A DNA stretch of 64,000 nucleotides from Pedobacter sp. MC2016-14. Its GTDB lineage: Bacteria; Bacteroidota; Bacteroidia; Sphingobacteriales; Sphingobacteriaceae. Below are positions 33,758 to 43,687 of this stretch, piece by piece (positions within the stretch are counted from its first letter, which is position 1; each line of letters starts with the position of its first letter). Made by a program: the position numbers and the translations under genes. The stretch is from positions 62,001-126,000 of the forward strand of contig NZ_JAJMPA010000001.1 of assembly GCF_020991475.1 (NCBI RefSeq), read 5' to 3'. The notes under the pieces were generated by a model. The model made no database searches. It was not told the DNA's origin and saw only the letters and a program-made list of their open reading frames with translations.

Positions 33758-36496
33758 TTATGGTTTAAAATGATACTCAAAATGATAGCTGCCAGAGCCA
33801 ACAGGATACTTAAGGTCTTTGCCGCTTTTTACAGCCTTTTTTAAAGTTGAAACGACCAGGTTATGCGTTACCTCAGTATTCGCTGCATTGGGCAAAATCA
33901 CCTCTGCAGTAGTATTTGGTGGAACAACCACATCTAAAATGAACAGGCCATTTTTAAGCTGCCATTTGGATTGAAGCTTTCCATACATGGTTTCCAGAGT
34001 AGCATTCACCATGCTCAGATCCCCCCCCGGATGCGGAGCAATGGTGATGCCTTTATAACCTGGATTTTTTGTGTCTGTATCTAATCCCGCCATTCTGCGG
34101 TACATCCAATCTCCTATTGCACCATATGAATAGTGGTTAAAGGAGTTCATACTTGGATCCTGAAGATCGCCATTGGCTTTAATTCCATCCCAACGCTCCC
34201 AGATGGTGGTTGCGCCTTTGGTAACCGGATACAACCAGGATGGATAGGTATCTTGCAACAAAAGTGTGTAGGCCATATCATCGTAACCGAAGCGGCTTAA
34301 CACATGGCACAAATATGGTGTACCCAGAAAGCCTGTAGTGAGGTGGTTACCGTAGGCTTTGATGTTTTCTACCAATCTGCCTGCCAGCTGATCTCTTAAG
34401 TTTTCTGGCAATAGATCAAAGGAAAGCGTTAAAGCCATTGCGGTCTGTGTACCAGACACAACCCTGCCATTACCCGTTACGTATTCTTTTACAAAGGCCT
34501 TTTTGATTTTTTCAAGCAAAGCCTGGTACTTCTTCACATCTTCATCTTTGCCCAAAACTTCGGCTGTATTGATCATCAGCTGCACAGAATTAGCATAAAA
34601 TGCCTGAGCAATTAAGTATTTATCGGTTACGGCAGCCTTTCCTGAATCATCCGTTGGACTAGGACTATAAAAACACCAATCGCCAAAATGGAAACCTGTA
34701 TTCCATAAATCATTGATACTTTTTTGCTCCATGTATCCTATCCACGCTTTCATTCCAGGATACTGTTGCTCCAGGATATGTTTATCACCATAAGTTTGGT
34801 ACAAACTCCAGGGAATAATTGTGGCCGCATCAGCCCAACCGGCAACACCTGCTGCGGTTGGCGACATGATATCTGGTACTACCCAGGTTACAGCTCCATC
34901 TGCATGCTGATCTGCACTCAGGTCTTTTAACCACCTGGTAAAAAAGCCCGCTACGTTCATGTTATATTCTGCCGTACGGCTAAATGCCTGCGCATCGCCC
35001 GTCCAGCCCAGACGCTCATTTCTTTGTGGGCAATCTGTAGGCACATCTACAAAATTGCCCTTTTGACCCCACTGAATGTTATGCTGCAATTGATTGAGCA
35101 TAGGGTTAGAAGTAACCAGATTTCCGGTTGCTTCCATATCAGAGTACATGGCTACAGCCCTGATGCCAGCCGTATCTAATTTGCCTGTGAAGCCTTCAAT
35201 TTTAATGTATCGAAAGCCCTGGTAGGTAAAATGCGGCTCGTGATGCTCTACCTGGTTACTGGCCAAAATGTATTTGAGTTCTGATTTCGCAAAACGAAGG
35301 TTAGCGGTATAAAAGTTCCCTTCCTTATCCAGTACCTCTGCATGCTTTATGGTAATCACATCACCAAGCTTTCCTTTAATGTCTATGACCACCCAGCCTA
35401 CCAGGTTTTGTCCAAAGTCTATCACAGTTTCTCCCTTTGGAGTTTTGATCAGCTTAAGCGGATGAAAGACTTCCTTTTTCCTTACTGGCGGCATTTCTGG
35501 CGCAACAAGAATGCTGTTGTCATATACGGCAGTGGTTACCGGCAACCAACCTTTGTCGTTATAGGCGCTCATGTTCCAACCCTTTTTCTCCAGGCGTGTA
35601 TCGTATACTTCACCATTATAGAAAGAAGAAGAACGAATGGGACCTATGGCTGCTTTCCATTGCTTATTGGAGGCAATTGTTTCTTTAGTACCGTCTGTAT
35701 ATTGAACTTCGAGTTGATACAACAGGGCCAGGTCTTTGCCGTAGATGTTTTTCCATTTATCTAAATGCCCGCGGTACCAGCCGTCACCCACCATCACTCC
35801 TGCTGCATTTTTACCTTTGTTCAGTAAAGAAGTAACATCGTAAACCTGGTATTGTAATCTTTTGCGGTAGCTGGTCCATCCGGGTGCAAAATACTCGTCG
35901 CCTATGCGTTTTCCATTTAAGTAGGCTTCAAAAATGCCATGTGCCGTAATGTACAAACGGGCAGATTTCACTGCTTTGGCGAGTTCAAATGATCGGCGAA
36001 ACATTGGTGCAGGGCCGTCAACAGTATCAGCCGGAATGTTGCTTTTGATCCATTCGGCAGTCCAGTCTGAGGTTTTCAATAAACCCATTTCCCAATAGTT
36101 GCAGTCGCTCCATTTAGAAACATTGCCTTTATTGTCCCAAACCCGTACCTGCCAATAATTGCGTTGTGCCGAAGCAAGGGCCGGGCCGTTGTACATAATG
36201 TGTACAGAGCTTGCAGATTTGACTTTCCCACTTGTCCAGCTTAAATTTTTACCATTTTTAAGTTGTGCAGAATCTTTGCTCATCCGCAGTTCATATGAGG
36301 TTTGCAGAATGTCTTGTCCTGATGATTTCAGCTTCCAGCTTAGTCTTGGTTTAACTACATCTATTCCGATTGGATTGGTTTGATATTCGCAAACCAGCGC
36401 AGCTACCGATAATTTTTGCGCCACCGAGGGAAAAGAAAAAAGCAATCCTATACTAAAAACCGGGATGCACTTGCTGATGTATTTCGTTAATTTCAT
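33758..36496 (-). CDS. Glycoside hydrolase family 78 alpha-L-rhamnosidase
   Basis: A 912-residue exported enzyme that releases terminal alpha-L-rhamnose. A signal peptide (about 1-26, ending SVAQ) is followed by an Fn3-like domain (CEYQTNPIGIDVVKPRLSWKL), a Bac_rhamnosid_N sandwich (about 165-330; ARLYITAHGIFEAYLNGKRI), a concanavalin-like domain, the (alpha/alpha)6 catalytic barrel and a C-terminal beta domain. The family motif CPQRNERLGWTGDAQAF carries the catalytic acid Glu and TTIWERWDG the base Glu. It lies 7 bases after GH3 and just before GH28. Periplasmic location is most likely because there is no lipobox or T9SS tail. Confidence 0.95.
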   Translation of the reverse strand: MKLTKYISKCIPVFSIGLLFSFPSVAQKLSVAALVCEYQTNPIGIDVVKPRLSWKLKSSGQDILQTSYELRMSKDSAQLKNGKNLSWTSGKVKSASSVHIMYNGPALASAQRNYWQVRVWDNKGNVSKWSDCNYWEMGLLKTSDWTAEWIKSNIPADTVDGPAPMFRRSFELAKAVKSARLYITAHGIFEAYLNGKRIGDEYFAPGWTSYRKRLQYQVYDVTSLLNKGKNAAGVMVGDGWYRGHLDKWKNIYGKDLALLYQLEVQYTDGTKETIASNKQWKAAIGPIRSSSFYNGEVYDTRLEKKGWNMSAYNDKGWLPVTTAVYDNSILVAPEMPPVRKKEVFHPLKLIKTPKGETVIDFGQNLVGWVVIDIKGKLGDVITIKHAEVLDKEGNFYTANLRFAKSELKYILASNQVEHHEPHFTYQGFRYIKIEGFTGKLDTAGIRAVAMYSDMEATGNLVTSNPMLNQLQHNIQWGQKGNFVDVPTDCPQRNERLGWTGDAQAFSRTAEYNMNVAGFFTRWLKDLSADQHADGAVTWVVPDIMSPTAAGVAGWADAATIIPWSLYQTYGDKHILEQQYPGMKAWIGYMEQKSINDLWNTGFHFGDWCFYSPSPTDDSGKAAVTDKYLIAQAFYANSVQLMINTAEVLGKDEDVKKYQALLEKIKKAFVKEYVTGNGRVVSGTQTAMALTLSFDLLPENLRDQLAGRLVENIKAYGNHLTTGFLGTPYLCHVLSRFGYDDMAYTLLLQDTYPSWLYPVTKGATTIWERWDGIKANGDLQDPSMNSFNHYSYGAIGDWMYRRMAGLDTDTKNPGYKGITIAPHPGGDLSMVNATLETMYGKLQSKWQLKNGLFILDVVVPPNTTAEVILPNAANTEVTHNLVVSTLKKAVKSGKDLKYPVGSGSYHFEYHFKP

Positions 36497-36503
36497 AAGC
36501 TCT

Positions 36504-38723
36504 TTATTGCGTTAATTTTAAAGATACATTGGTAAGGTCTACTGAATTTGGGCCAACCATAATGGTAAAAGCACCAGGCTCAGTAATCCATTTGCCATCC
36601 TTCCAAAATTCCAGCGCGCGTAATGATATTGGAAAGGTTACCGTTTGTACAGCACCTGGCTCCAGCGTAATTCTTTTAAATCCTTTTAGTTCTTTAATGG
36701 GCCGTGCTAAAGACGACACATTGTCGCGGATGTATAGCTGTACAATCTCATCCCCTTTTACCTTTCCGGTATTCTGGATTTTAACTTCAGCATAAACAGT
36801 GTCTACCGCAACCATTTCAGATTTGGAAAGCTTTAGGTCTGAATATTTAAATGTGGTGTAACTGATGCCATACCCAAATGGATAAGTTGGATCGTAAGCT
36901 GCATTCCAGATCTCCCTGGGTCTGCCGGGGATCAGGCTATTATAAAATGCAGGCACCTGACCTACATTTCTTGGATAAGTAACCGTGAGTTTCCCGGATG
37001 GGTTCAAATCACCAAAAATGGCTTCAGCAACGGCCACACCTGTTTCCTGTCCTAAAAACCATCCGTCTAAAATGGCCGGAACATTGTCTTTTGCATATTG
37101 TATAGCAGCAGGACGCCCGTGTAGTAGAACCAATACCACAGGTTTTCCTGTAGCTACCATAGCCTTCATTAAATCGTCTTGTGCCCCCGGCAGGTTAATG
37201 TCATCACGATCTACATTTTCCATTACCGTTTTGTCGTCATCGCCAAGCACAAGTACAATCACCTCAGCTTGATTTGCTACGGTTACTGCAGCCTGAATTT
37301 GCGCAGCATTTGGATGCTGAATATCGGTGCCTTTGGCATATAACACCTGTCCGTTTTCACCGATGGCTTTTTCTATACCTTGCCTTACCGTGATAAAATG
37401 CTTAGGCTGCTGAGTAGAATAGGTACCTAAGCGGATGGTATCTGCATTGGGGCCTATTACAGCTATTTTTTTAAACTGGTCTTTTTTGAAAGGTAGCAGT
37501 CCATTGCTATTTTTCAACAATATGATACTCTTGCGTGCTGCCTCCAGCGCTAATGCATCATGTGCAGGATTATTGAGGACAGTTTTATAATTTGACCTTG
37601 GGCTAGACAATGAACCATCAATCTGCGAGAAAAAAACATCTGCATTTACATCTGCATTTTTAGTTTCCTTTTGCAACTGGGTCATTTCTTTGCCCATGGG
37701 GTTTTCTTCATTTTCAAGATGCAGTGCTACTTTAAATTCCAGCACTTTTCTAGCGGCATCGTCTAACAATTTCATTGGCACTTTACCTGATTTTACCAGC
37801 GCAACCAATGGTGGGCCGTACATTCTTTTATCGGCCCAGGTTTGTTTAAAGGCAAGTTCGGTATGGACACCCGCTTCTAAAGATTTTCTGATTGTTTCTT
37901 CTCTATTTTCAGTGGCAAACAAACGATCCTGCACCCATCTGATATCGTTATTATCAGATACCACAAGCCCGTCGAAACCATATTCTTTTCTTAGCACATC
38001 ATTTAAGGTGTAGGTATTGATGTGACATGGTACACCGTTTAAACTGTGATGTGCAGGCATTATTGCCCCTACATGTGCTTCCTGAACCGCGGCCCGAAAT
38101 GGCGGCAGATGCACTTCATGTAAGCTTCTCAATGAAATTTCCACGGCAGCACCATTGGCTCCAAGCAAAGGCTCACTGTCGGCTACGAAATGTTTAGCGG
38201 TAGCTACAACGTGGTTTTTATCAAAGCGGAATCTACCTGTTCCTTGTAAACCATTGATAAAAGCAACGCCAATTTTGCTTACCAGATAAGGATCTTCTGA
38301 GTAACCTTCTTCGAACCGGCCCCATCTTGCATCTCTTACTACACCTAGCATTGGCGTATACACATGATGTATACCTAATGCACGTGCTTCGCTGGCAATT
38401 GCACCCGATACCCGCTCAACAAGAGCTGGATCCCAGGAGCTGGCAATGGCTATGGCTTGTGGAAAGGTAGTTGCTCCCGGAGCAACAATACCATGTAAGC
38501 TTTCGCCTGCCTGCATGTGAGGTACATTTAGTCTTTTATCTGCGTTGGGGTAAAATGAAGCCAGCTGATGGGCTTTCTCCTCAACTGTCATCTGGTTAAG
38601 CAGCTGCTCTACTTTTTGTTTCTCTTTTTGGCTTAGGGGCACATAGCCGGTTTTATCCTGTGCATAAGCATGAATAACCGGCAACGAAATCGTGGAAAGC
38701 AGCAGTACTTTTATTAACCTCAT
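36504..38723 (-). CDS. Glycoside hydrolase family 3 (beta-glucosidase/xylosidase type)
   Basis: A 739-residue exported enzyme with a signal peptide (about 1-21, ending AYAQ). Next come the GH3 TIM-barrel domain (about 50-370; KHFVADSEPLLG, GFDGLVVSDNNDI with the nucleophile Asp), the GH3_C alpha/beta sandwich (about 395-615; IAVIGPNADTIRLG) and a C-terminal Fn3-like domain (about 650-735; GDEIVQLYIRDNVSS). Sugar specificity (glucose, xylose, galactose or arabinose) cannot be read from the sequence. The ATG at 38723 places the signal peptide at the N-terminus; an in-frame upstream ATG at 38792 would run through the intercistronic hairpin. It heads the enzyme block after the first SusC/SusD pair. 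Confidence 0.93.
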   Translation of the reverse strand: MRLIKVLLLSTISLPVIHAYAQDKTGYVPLSQKEKQKVEQLLNQMTVEEKAHQLASFYPNADKRLNVPHMQAGESLHGIVAPGATTFPQAIAIASSWDPALVERVSGAIASEARALGIHHVYTPMLGVVRDARWGRFEEGYSEDPYLVSKIGVAFINGLQGTGRFRFDKNHVVATAKHFVADSEPLLGANGAAVEISLRSLHEVHLPPFRAAVQEAHVGAIMPAHHSLNGVPCHINTYTLNDVLRKEYGFDGLVVSDNNDIRWVQDRLFATENREETIRKSLEAGVHTELAFKQTWADKRMYGPPLVALVKSGKVPMKLLDDAARKVLEFKVALHLENEENPMGKEMTQLQKETKNADVNADVFFSQIDGSLSSPRSNYKTVLNNPAHDALALEAARKSIILLKNSNGLLPFKKDQFKKIAVIGPNADTIRLGTYSTQQPKHFITVRQGIEKAIGENGQVLYAKGTDIQHPNAAQIQAAVTVANQAEVIVLVLGDDDKTVMENVDRDDINLPGAQDDLMKAMVATGKPVVLVLLHGRPAAIQYAKDNVPAILDGWFLGQETGVAVAEAIFGDLNPSGKLTVTYPRNVGQVPAFYNSLIPGRPREIWNAAYDPTYPFGYGISYTTFKYSDLKLSKSEMVAVDTVYAEVKIQNTGKVKGDEIVQLYIRDNVSSLARPIKELKGFKRITLEPGAVQTVTFPISLRALEFWKDGKWITEPGAFTIMVGPNSVDLTNVSLKLTQ

Positions 38724-38766
38724 AGGTTTAGTATTAGCAAGTATATTTGGTTTAAAAAACCAGGGA

Positions 38767-38786
38767 GTGCAGGCATTTGCCTGCAC
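38767..38786 (-). promoter_or_regulatory. Intercistronic hairpin between susD and the enzyme genes (possible partial terminator)
   Basis: The 9-bp arms GTGCAGGCA and TGCCTGCAC enclose a 2-base loop. On the minus strand a run of six T begins 7 bases after the stem. It lies in the only sizeable gap (98 bases) between SusD and GH3. The U-run is too far from the stem for a strong terminator, so partial termination or 3'-end protection of the susCD message is more likely than a full stop. Confidence 0.5.
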
Positions 38787-38821
38787 ATCCAAGGAATTAA
38801 CTATTACTATTATTGGTTGGG

Positions 38822-40465
38822 TTAGTAACCCGGGTTGTTCGGTATAAATGCGCCGACATTCCTGTCTATCATGTCCTGAGGGATAGGCATCAGATTGTTG
38901 TAAGTTTGTACTGAGGCTGCTGATTTTTCATATCCATACGCCTTAGTCCTTTCATATAACTTTCCTAGTCGTGTTAAGGTCATCATTCTAAATTCCTCAC
39001 CAAATAGCTCCCTTGCTCTTTCGTCGAGGATATAATCTAGTGTAGCATTTGCTGCTGAAACAAGAGGTGCCTGCGCACGTGCTCTAACGGCGTTTATATC
39101 ATCTGCAACAAGTTGTGCCTGCCCTCCCTTCGCTAATCTGGCTTCCGCCCTTAATAAATAAGTTTCAGGCAAACGGATTACGTAAAAGTCCCTTACATAA
39201 CCATTATCAGGCAATCCCGCAATATGTTTGTCTGTACCAAATTTTTGCCAATTTGGATAAACCCATTGCATAGTATCCTCTCTAAGAGTTAAATAAGATT
39301 TAGGAATCAGGTCTCCTTTTGCAAATCCACCCACAGCAGCATTGAAATAATACTTTCGTTTAATATTCACCTCAGTGTTACGCAGGTCATTACCTGCATT
39401 TTTCCAAATGGTATAATTGGTATAATTAGTAGGTCTAACATAAGCCACTCCACGTCCTGTAGTATCATGAGGAGAACCTGAAGTATAACCACCTTTCTGA
39501 AAGCCCCAAATGTAACACCACATCATCCGTTCAATTAAAGGTCTTCCAAAATTCTGAGTTCCTCCAAGCACCACAGCACCTGTTGGGCCTTGCTCAAACT
39601 GTGCTACGAAAATACCTTCTGTATTACCAGCTTGACGGTTTTGGTTGCCCATAACAAAAAGATCATAATAGTAATTCTTGTCTGCCTCATTAGCACGTGC
39701 GCCAAAGCGCGCATTTACCAACGCATACGCTCCATCGGTGCCGTCTATAACTCTGGTTGCAGCGGCAATAGCCCCATCGTAATCTTTCAATGAAATATTT
39801 ACTTCTGCTAAAACATGGTCTGCAGCAGCACGAACTACTCTTCCGGGAGTAGTTGTAGTAAGTGGTAAATAAGTCCGGGCATATTCCAGATCACTTTTGG
39901 CAAAAGCGTAAACCTGTTCACGGGTACTTTTTACAAAATCAACTTTACTTTCCATTATTGGTTTATCTACAATCGGCACACCTCCATATAAATTGGCAAG
40001 ATTCCGATATGCAAAGCCTCTGAAAAAATAACCCTCTGCCAGGGTAGACGTTTTTTCTGCCTCGTTTAACCACAACACACCTGGTTTTGAGGCCGCTTCA
40101 ATTAAAGTATTTGCAACTTTAATAATCTGGTATTGCAGATTAAACCAATCCGCAGAAAAAGTTTCTCTTGAATTAACCAGGCCCCAGTTGTTGAATTTAG
40201 CAGCATCATCACGTGGATCAAAACATACATCTGTACCCAATCCAAGAATCCATCCCTCATGGGTAAGATCCGCTGTGTTATAAAATAACTGAACGCTACG
40301 GTACATCGTTGCGCTTAATGCATCAAATTGTGCCTTGTTCGTATAAGCCGTTTCAGTACTCAGCTTATCTTTTAAAGTTTCCTGAAGAAATTTATCATCC
40401 TTACAGGAGCCCAACAACATTAACCCAGTTGTTGCAGCAATTAGCATATTTTTATATAATTTCAT
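38822..40465 (-). CDS. RagB/SusD-family outer-membrane nutrient-binding lipoprotein (first pair)
   Basis: A 547-residue lipoprotein with the lipobox cysteine at Cys21 (LLGSC) followed by KDDKF, an acidic surface-export type of signal. SusD_N-like helices come first (AYTNKAQFDALSATMYRSVQ), then the SusD C-terminal half with VIRLPETYLLRAEARLAKGG and the terminal ARELFGEEFRMMTLTRLGKL segment, ending FIPNNPGY. It lies 15 bases after its SusC partner. It is the substrate-capturing lid of the first importer of the region, adjacent to the GH3/GH78/GH28 enzymes. Confidence 0.95.
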   Translation of the reverse strand: MKLYKNMLIAATTGLMLLGSCKDDKFLQETLKDKLSTETAYTNKAQFDALSATMYRSVQLFYNTADLTHEGWILGLGTDVCFDPRDDAAKFNNWGLVNSRETFSADWFNLQYQIIKVANTLIEAASKPGVLWLNEAEKTSTLAEGYFFRGFAYRNLANLYGGVPIVDKPIMESKVDFVKSTREQVYAFAKSDLEYARTYLPLTTTTPGRVVRAAADHVLAEVNISLKDYDGAIAAATRVIDGTDGAYALVNARFGARANEADKNYYYDLFVMGNQNRQAGNTEGIFVAQFEQGPTGAVVLGGTQNFGRPLIERMMWCYIWGFQKGGYTSGSPHDTTGRGVAYVRPTNYTNYTIWKNAGNDLRNTEVNIKRKYYFNAAVGGFAKGDLIPKSYLTLREDTMQWVYPNWQKFGTDKHIAGLPDNGYVRDFYVIRLPETYLLRAEARLAKGGQAQLVADDINAVRARAQAPLVSAANATLDYILDERARELFGEEFRMMTLTRLGKLYERTKAYGYEKSAASVQTYNNLMPIPQDMIDRNVGAFIPNNPGY

Positions 40466-40480
40466 GTTTGTAGATTTTAA

Positions 40481-43400
40481 TTAGAATGCTAAGTTTATTC
40501 CAAAAGTTATTGCCCGCATTAATGGATTAGAAAGATTTACGTTTCCATTCGAAGATCCACCATTACCACCAATTTGAGCACCATTTGCAGGGTCAAGCCC
40601 GGTCCATCCAGTTAATGTGATTAAATTGGTACCACTTACATAAGCCTTTAGGTTATCCACTTTCAATTTTTCTGTGATCGATCTTGGAAACGTATAGCTT
40701 AGAGATGCAGTTTGCAAACGCACAAATGTTCTGGATTGATAAAAACCATAATTATACGTCGTGTTTGGATAATTTGGTCTTGGAAATTCATTGTTGCCAT
40801 TTTCAGGTGTCCAATATGGTTGATCTAGCCAGTTGGCAATGTTAGACAATACGGCACCTGGATTTAAACCCCTCACGTTCGTAGAACTAAAAAAGTTATT
40901 TTTACCACCACCAACAATTGCGTTCACACTAAAAAACAACTGGAAATTTTTATAACTAAATGTATTTGAGATATTAAAGTTGAAGTTTTCTTTTGCATAA
41001 CCAACAATGGATTTGTCCAACTCATTGATCAGACCATCGTCATTTAAATCGCGGATCTTTAAATCACCAGGAACAAATATTCTTGTGCCTGTAGCAGTTA
41101 GATACCTGTTCATGTAATCAACATCAGTAGTTTGAACTATACCATCTACAGTATAATCCCAGTTAGCACCCAATGATTTACCAATAAATAACCCGTTAGC
41201 TACGTCATTATCTTCAATGCCATCTTTATTCGCATCCAGCCCATACAGATGAACCAGCTTATTTCTATTCATCCAAAAGCTAATTCCTGAACCCCAGGTA
41301 AAACCACCGTCCGATTTTAGGTTAACCGTATTTAGTGTAATCTCTATACCCTGATTCCTAACTTCTCCAACATTGTCTTTTACGCTATTATAACCAGTTA
41401 CAGACGGAATTAGACGAGTTAGTAGCTGATCTGTAGTGGTTGTTCTATATAGATCGATATTACCTGACAATCTGTTGTCTAACAATTGAAAATCCACACC
41501 AAAGTTTAGACCAAGGGTTTTCTCCCAGGTAAATAACCTGTTGCCTAAATTTGCAGGATTACTATAGGTCGTCGTCGTACTGCCGAAGACTGTATTTCCA
41601 GATTCTGCGTATGATAACGTTTCATATGGAACTGCAGCCTGATTACCTGCTTTTCCAAGACCCAGCCTAACTTTTAAATAGTCAACAAAAGTAATTTTCT
41701 TCATGAAGTCTTCTTCACTCATTGCCCAGGCAACAGATCCTCCAGGAAAAACTCCGTATTTATGTCCTTCAGCAAAAGCTGAGTTACCATCTCTTCTAAC
41801 ATTTAAAGTTGCATAGTAACGTTGTTTATAGTTATAATTTAACCTGGCAAAATATCCAACATTGCCTGATTCAACTATCGCATTTAACCCATCTTTCGTG
41901 GTTGCAAGATTAAGCCCATTGTAACCCAAGGAGGTTGTACCGGCTTTAGCAAAATCAGCACCACTAAAACGAACACTTTCAAAATTGGAGTGGTCTCGTG
42001 TGTAACCAGCAAGCACGTCAAAATTATGGCTACCAAAAGTCCTTGTATAAGATAGTAAACTATTAATCAACCAGCTGCTTGTCTGATCATTTTTTCTAAA
42101 TCCATTCGCTCTGGACAAAAATTGTAGGGGGTTAGCGACATTGGCTGGAAGCCTTGTATTAACTTCACCAAACTCATGGTGGAAATAGGCTGTTTCAACT
42201 GTACCTTTGTTACCCGTAACTTCAAAACGATAATTTAAGCCTTTGATAAATGGAATTTTAGCGTTTATAAAACCAGTACCCCTGATGTTGCTCTGCCTGT
42301 TCAAGTCATCGTCATATATCCCGGGTAATATCGAATTGGTTGGATTTCCCCAAAAAGGGCTAAACAGCGATGTACTTCCTACAGGATATCTTTCATAAAT
42401 TTCATCATTTGACCCAGGTAAATACCTGTAACTATATGGAGGCATATAAGTTGCCATATAAAGATTTGGAGAAAATCCAGAGAAATCACGAGAAGAATAG
42501 TACGCATTTGCACCAAATGATAACCAGTCTGTGATGTTATTCTCCAATTTCATAGTGAGGTTGGGCTTTGTGAATCTATCATTATATAGCACGCCTTTTT
42601 GATCCAAATAGCCTGCAGAGAAATAATAGTTTAGCTTGTCAGTCCTGCCCGAAACACTCAATTCGTAATTCTGCACAGGGGCATGTTGAGTGATTTCATC
42701 CATCCAATCTAATGTATGACCTTCATTATAGGCCTGAAGTTCTAAGGGTTGTAATATATTAGCCAAAGTAGCAACACTGTTTCCCCTTGCAATTAAATTG
42801 TCTTTTCTCCATTGAATAAAATCTTCGCCAGTTTTCATTTTAGGCACACGAGTCCAGTTTTGAATGCCATAATAGGTACTAAAGTTGATCTGTGGCTTAT
42901 CTGTTTTTCCTCGTTTAGTTGTGATGATTACAACTCCACTTTGAGATTGCGAACCATAGATAGAGGCTGCACTTGCATCCTTCAAAATGTCGAAGGTTGC
43001 CACGTCGTTCATATTAATTTCATTCAGTTCACCATTAAATATCACTCCATCCAGAACAATTAATGGTTTATTGTTACTACTAATAGAGTTTTGTCCCCTA
43101 ACCACAATATTAGGTGCTGCTCCAGCTGCTGTTGATGGACCCACGTTAATACCGGAAGTTCCTTGAAGTGCTTCAAGAACGTTCATGAAGGGCATAGAAG
43201 ATTTAGGACCTTCATCAAACTTTACAGTTGTAATTGCCCCCGTAACATCCTTACGTTTTTGCGTACCGTAACCTACTACAACAACATCATTCAGTTGACT
43301 AGCGGCAGCTTCTGCCAGGGTAACATTAATGGTGCTGCGCCCATTAATGCTTATGGTTTGCGAAGTGTAACCAATGTAGCTGAAGGTCAAAGTAGCCTTG

Positions 43401-43654
43401 TCATCTGTAGCGATGGTAAACGCACCATTAGAATCAGTTGTTGCCCCCTGTCCGGCCGAACTTTTTACACTTACGCCAATTAAGGTCACCCCTTTGGCAT
43501 CCCTCACCGTACCTTTTACAGTAATTGGAGGTTTTACTGTTGCCATGGCCAGGTTGCCGGCTGCAAAAAGCAGCAGCAAAACCAGCGAGGCCAGCATGGT
43601 TTTTCCTGTTCCCAGCTTTGAAGAACAGAAATTTTTGAGTTGGTTTTTCATCAT
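40481..43654 (-). CDS. SusC/RagA-family TonB-linked outer-membrane importer (first pair)
   Basis: A 1057-residue outer-membrane protein. After a signal segment (about 18-38) come a CarboxypepD_reg-like domain (about 42-125; VKGTVRDAKGVTLIGVSVKS), the SusC box LNDVVVVGYGTQKRKDVTGA, a plug (about 135-250; FDILKDASAASIYGSQSQSG) and a TonB-dependent barrel ending in FGINLAF. There is no STN domain. An ATG pair at 43654 and 43651 offers two starts. It follows the kinase gene by 33 bases with no promoter motif between them, so transcription probably begins upstream of the kinase in the operator-bearing region. Confidence 0.95.
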   Translation of the reverse strand: MMKNQLKNFCSSKLGTGKTMLASLVLLLLFAAGNLAMATVKPPITVKGTVRDAKGVTLIGVSVKSSAGQGATTDSNGAFTIATDDKATLTFSYIGYTSQTISINGRSTINVTLAEAAASQLNDVVVVGYGTQKRKDVTGAITTVKFDEGPKSSMPFMNVLEALQGTSGINVGPSTAAGAAPNIVVRGQNSISSNNKPLIVLDGVIFNGELNEINMNDVATFDILKDASAASIYGSQSQSGVVIITTKRGKTDKPQINFSTYYGIQNWTRVPKMKTGEDFIQWRKDNLIARGNSVATLANILQPLELQAYNEGHTLDWMDEITQHAPVQNYELSVSGRTDKLNYYFSAGYLDQKGVLYNDRFTKPNLTMKLENNITDWLSFGANAYYSSRDFSGFSPNLYMATYMPPYSYRYLPGSNDEIYERYPVGSTSLFSPFWGNPTNSILPGIYDDDLNRQSNIRGTGFINAKIPFIKGLNYRFEVTGNKGTVETAYFHHEFGEVNTRLPANVANPLQFLSRANGFRKNDQTSSWLINSLLSYTRTFGSHNFDVLAGYTRDHSNFESVRFSGADFAKAGTTSLGYNGLNLATTKDGLNAIVESGNVGYFARLNYNYKQRYYATLNVRRDGNSAFAEGHKYGVFPGGSVAWAMSEEDFMKKITFVDYLKVRLGLGKAGNQAAVPYETLSYAESGNTVFGSTTTTYSNPANLGNRLFTWEKTLGLNFGVDFQLLDNRLSGNIDLYRTTTTDQLLTRLIPSVTGYNSVKDNVGEVRNQGIEITLNTVNLKSDGGFTWGSGISFWMNRNKLVHLYGLDANKDGIEDNDVANGLFIGKSLGANWDYTVDGIVQTTDVDYMNRYLTATGTRIFVPGDLKIRDLNDDGLINELDKSIVGYAKENFNFNISNTFSYKNFQLFFSVNAIVGGGKNNFFSSTNVRGLNPGAVLSNIANWLDQPYWTPENGNNEFPRPNYPNTTYNYGFYQSRTFVRLQTASLSYTFPRSITEKLKVDNLKAYVSGTNLITLTGWTGLDPANGAQIGGNGGSSNGNVNLSNPLMRAITFGINLAF

Positions 43655-43687
43655 ACTTTGGTTAAATTAAGTTTTGGTTTTGAAATT

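Noticed and set aside
38739..38792. The longer GH3 start at 38792
   Set aside because: It would add 23 residues before the signal peptide and run through the intercistronic hairpin.
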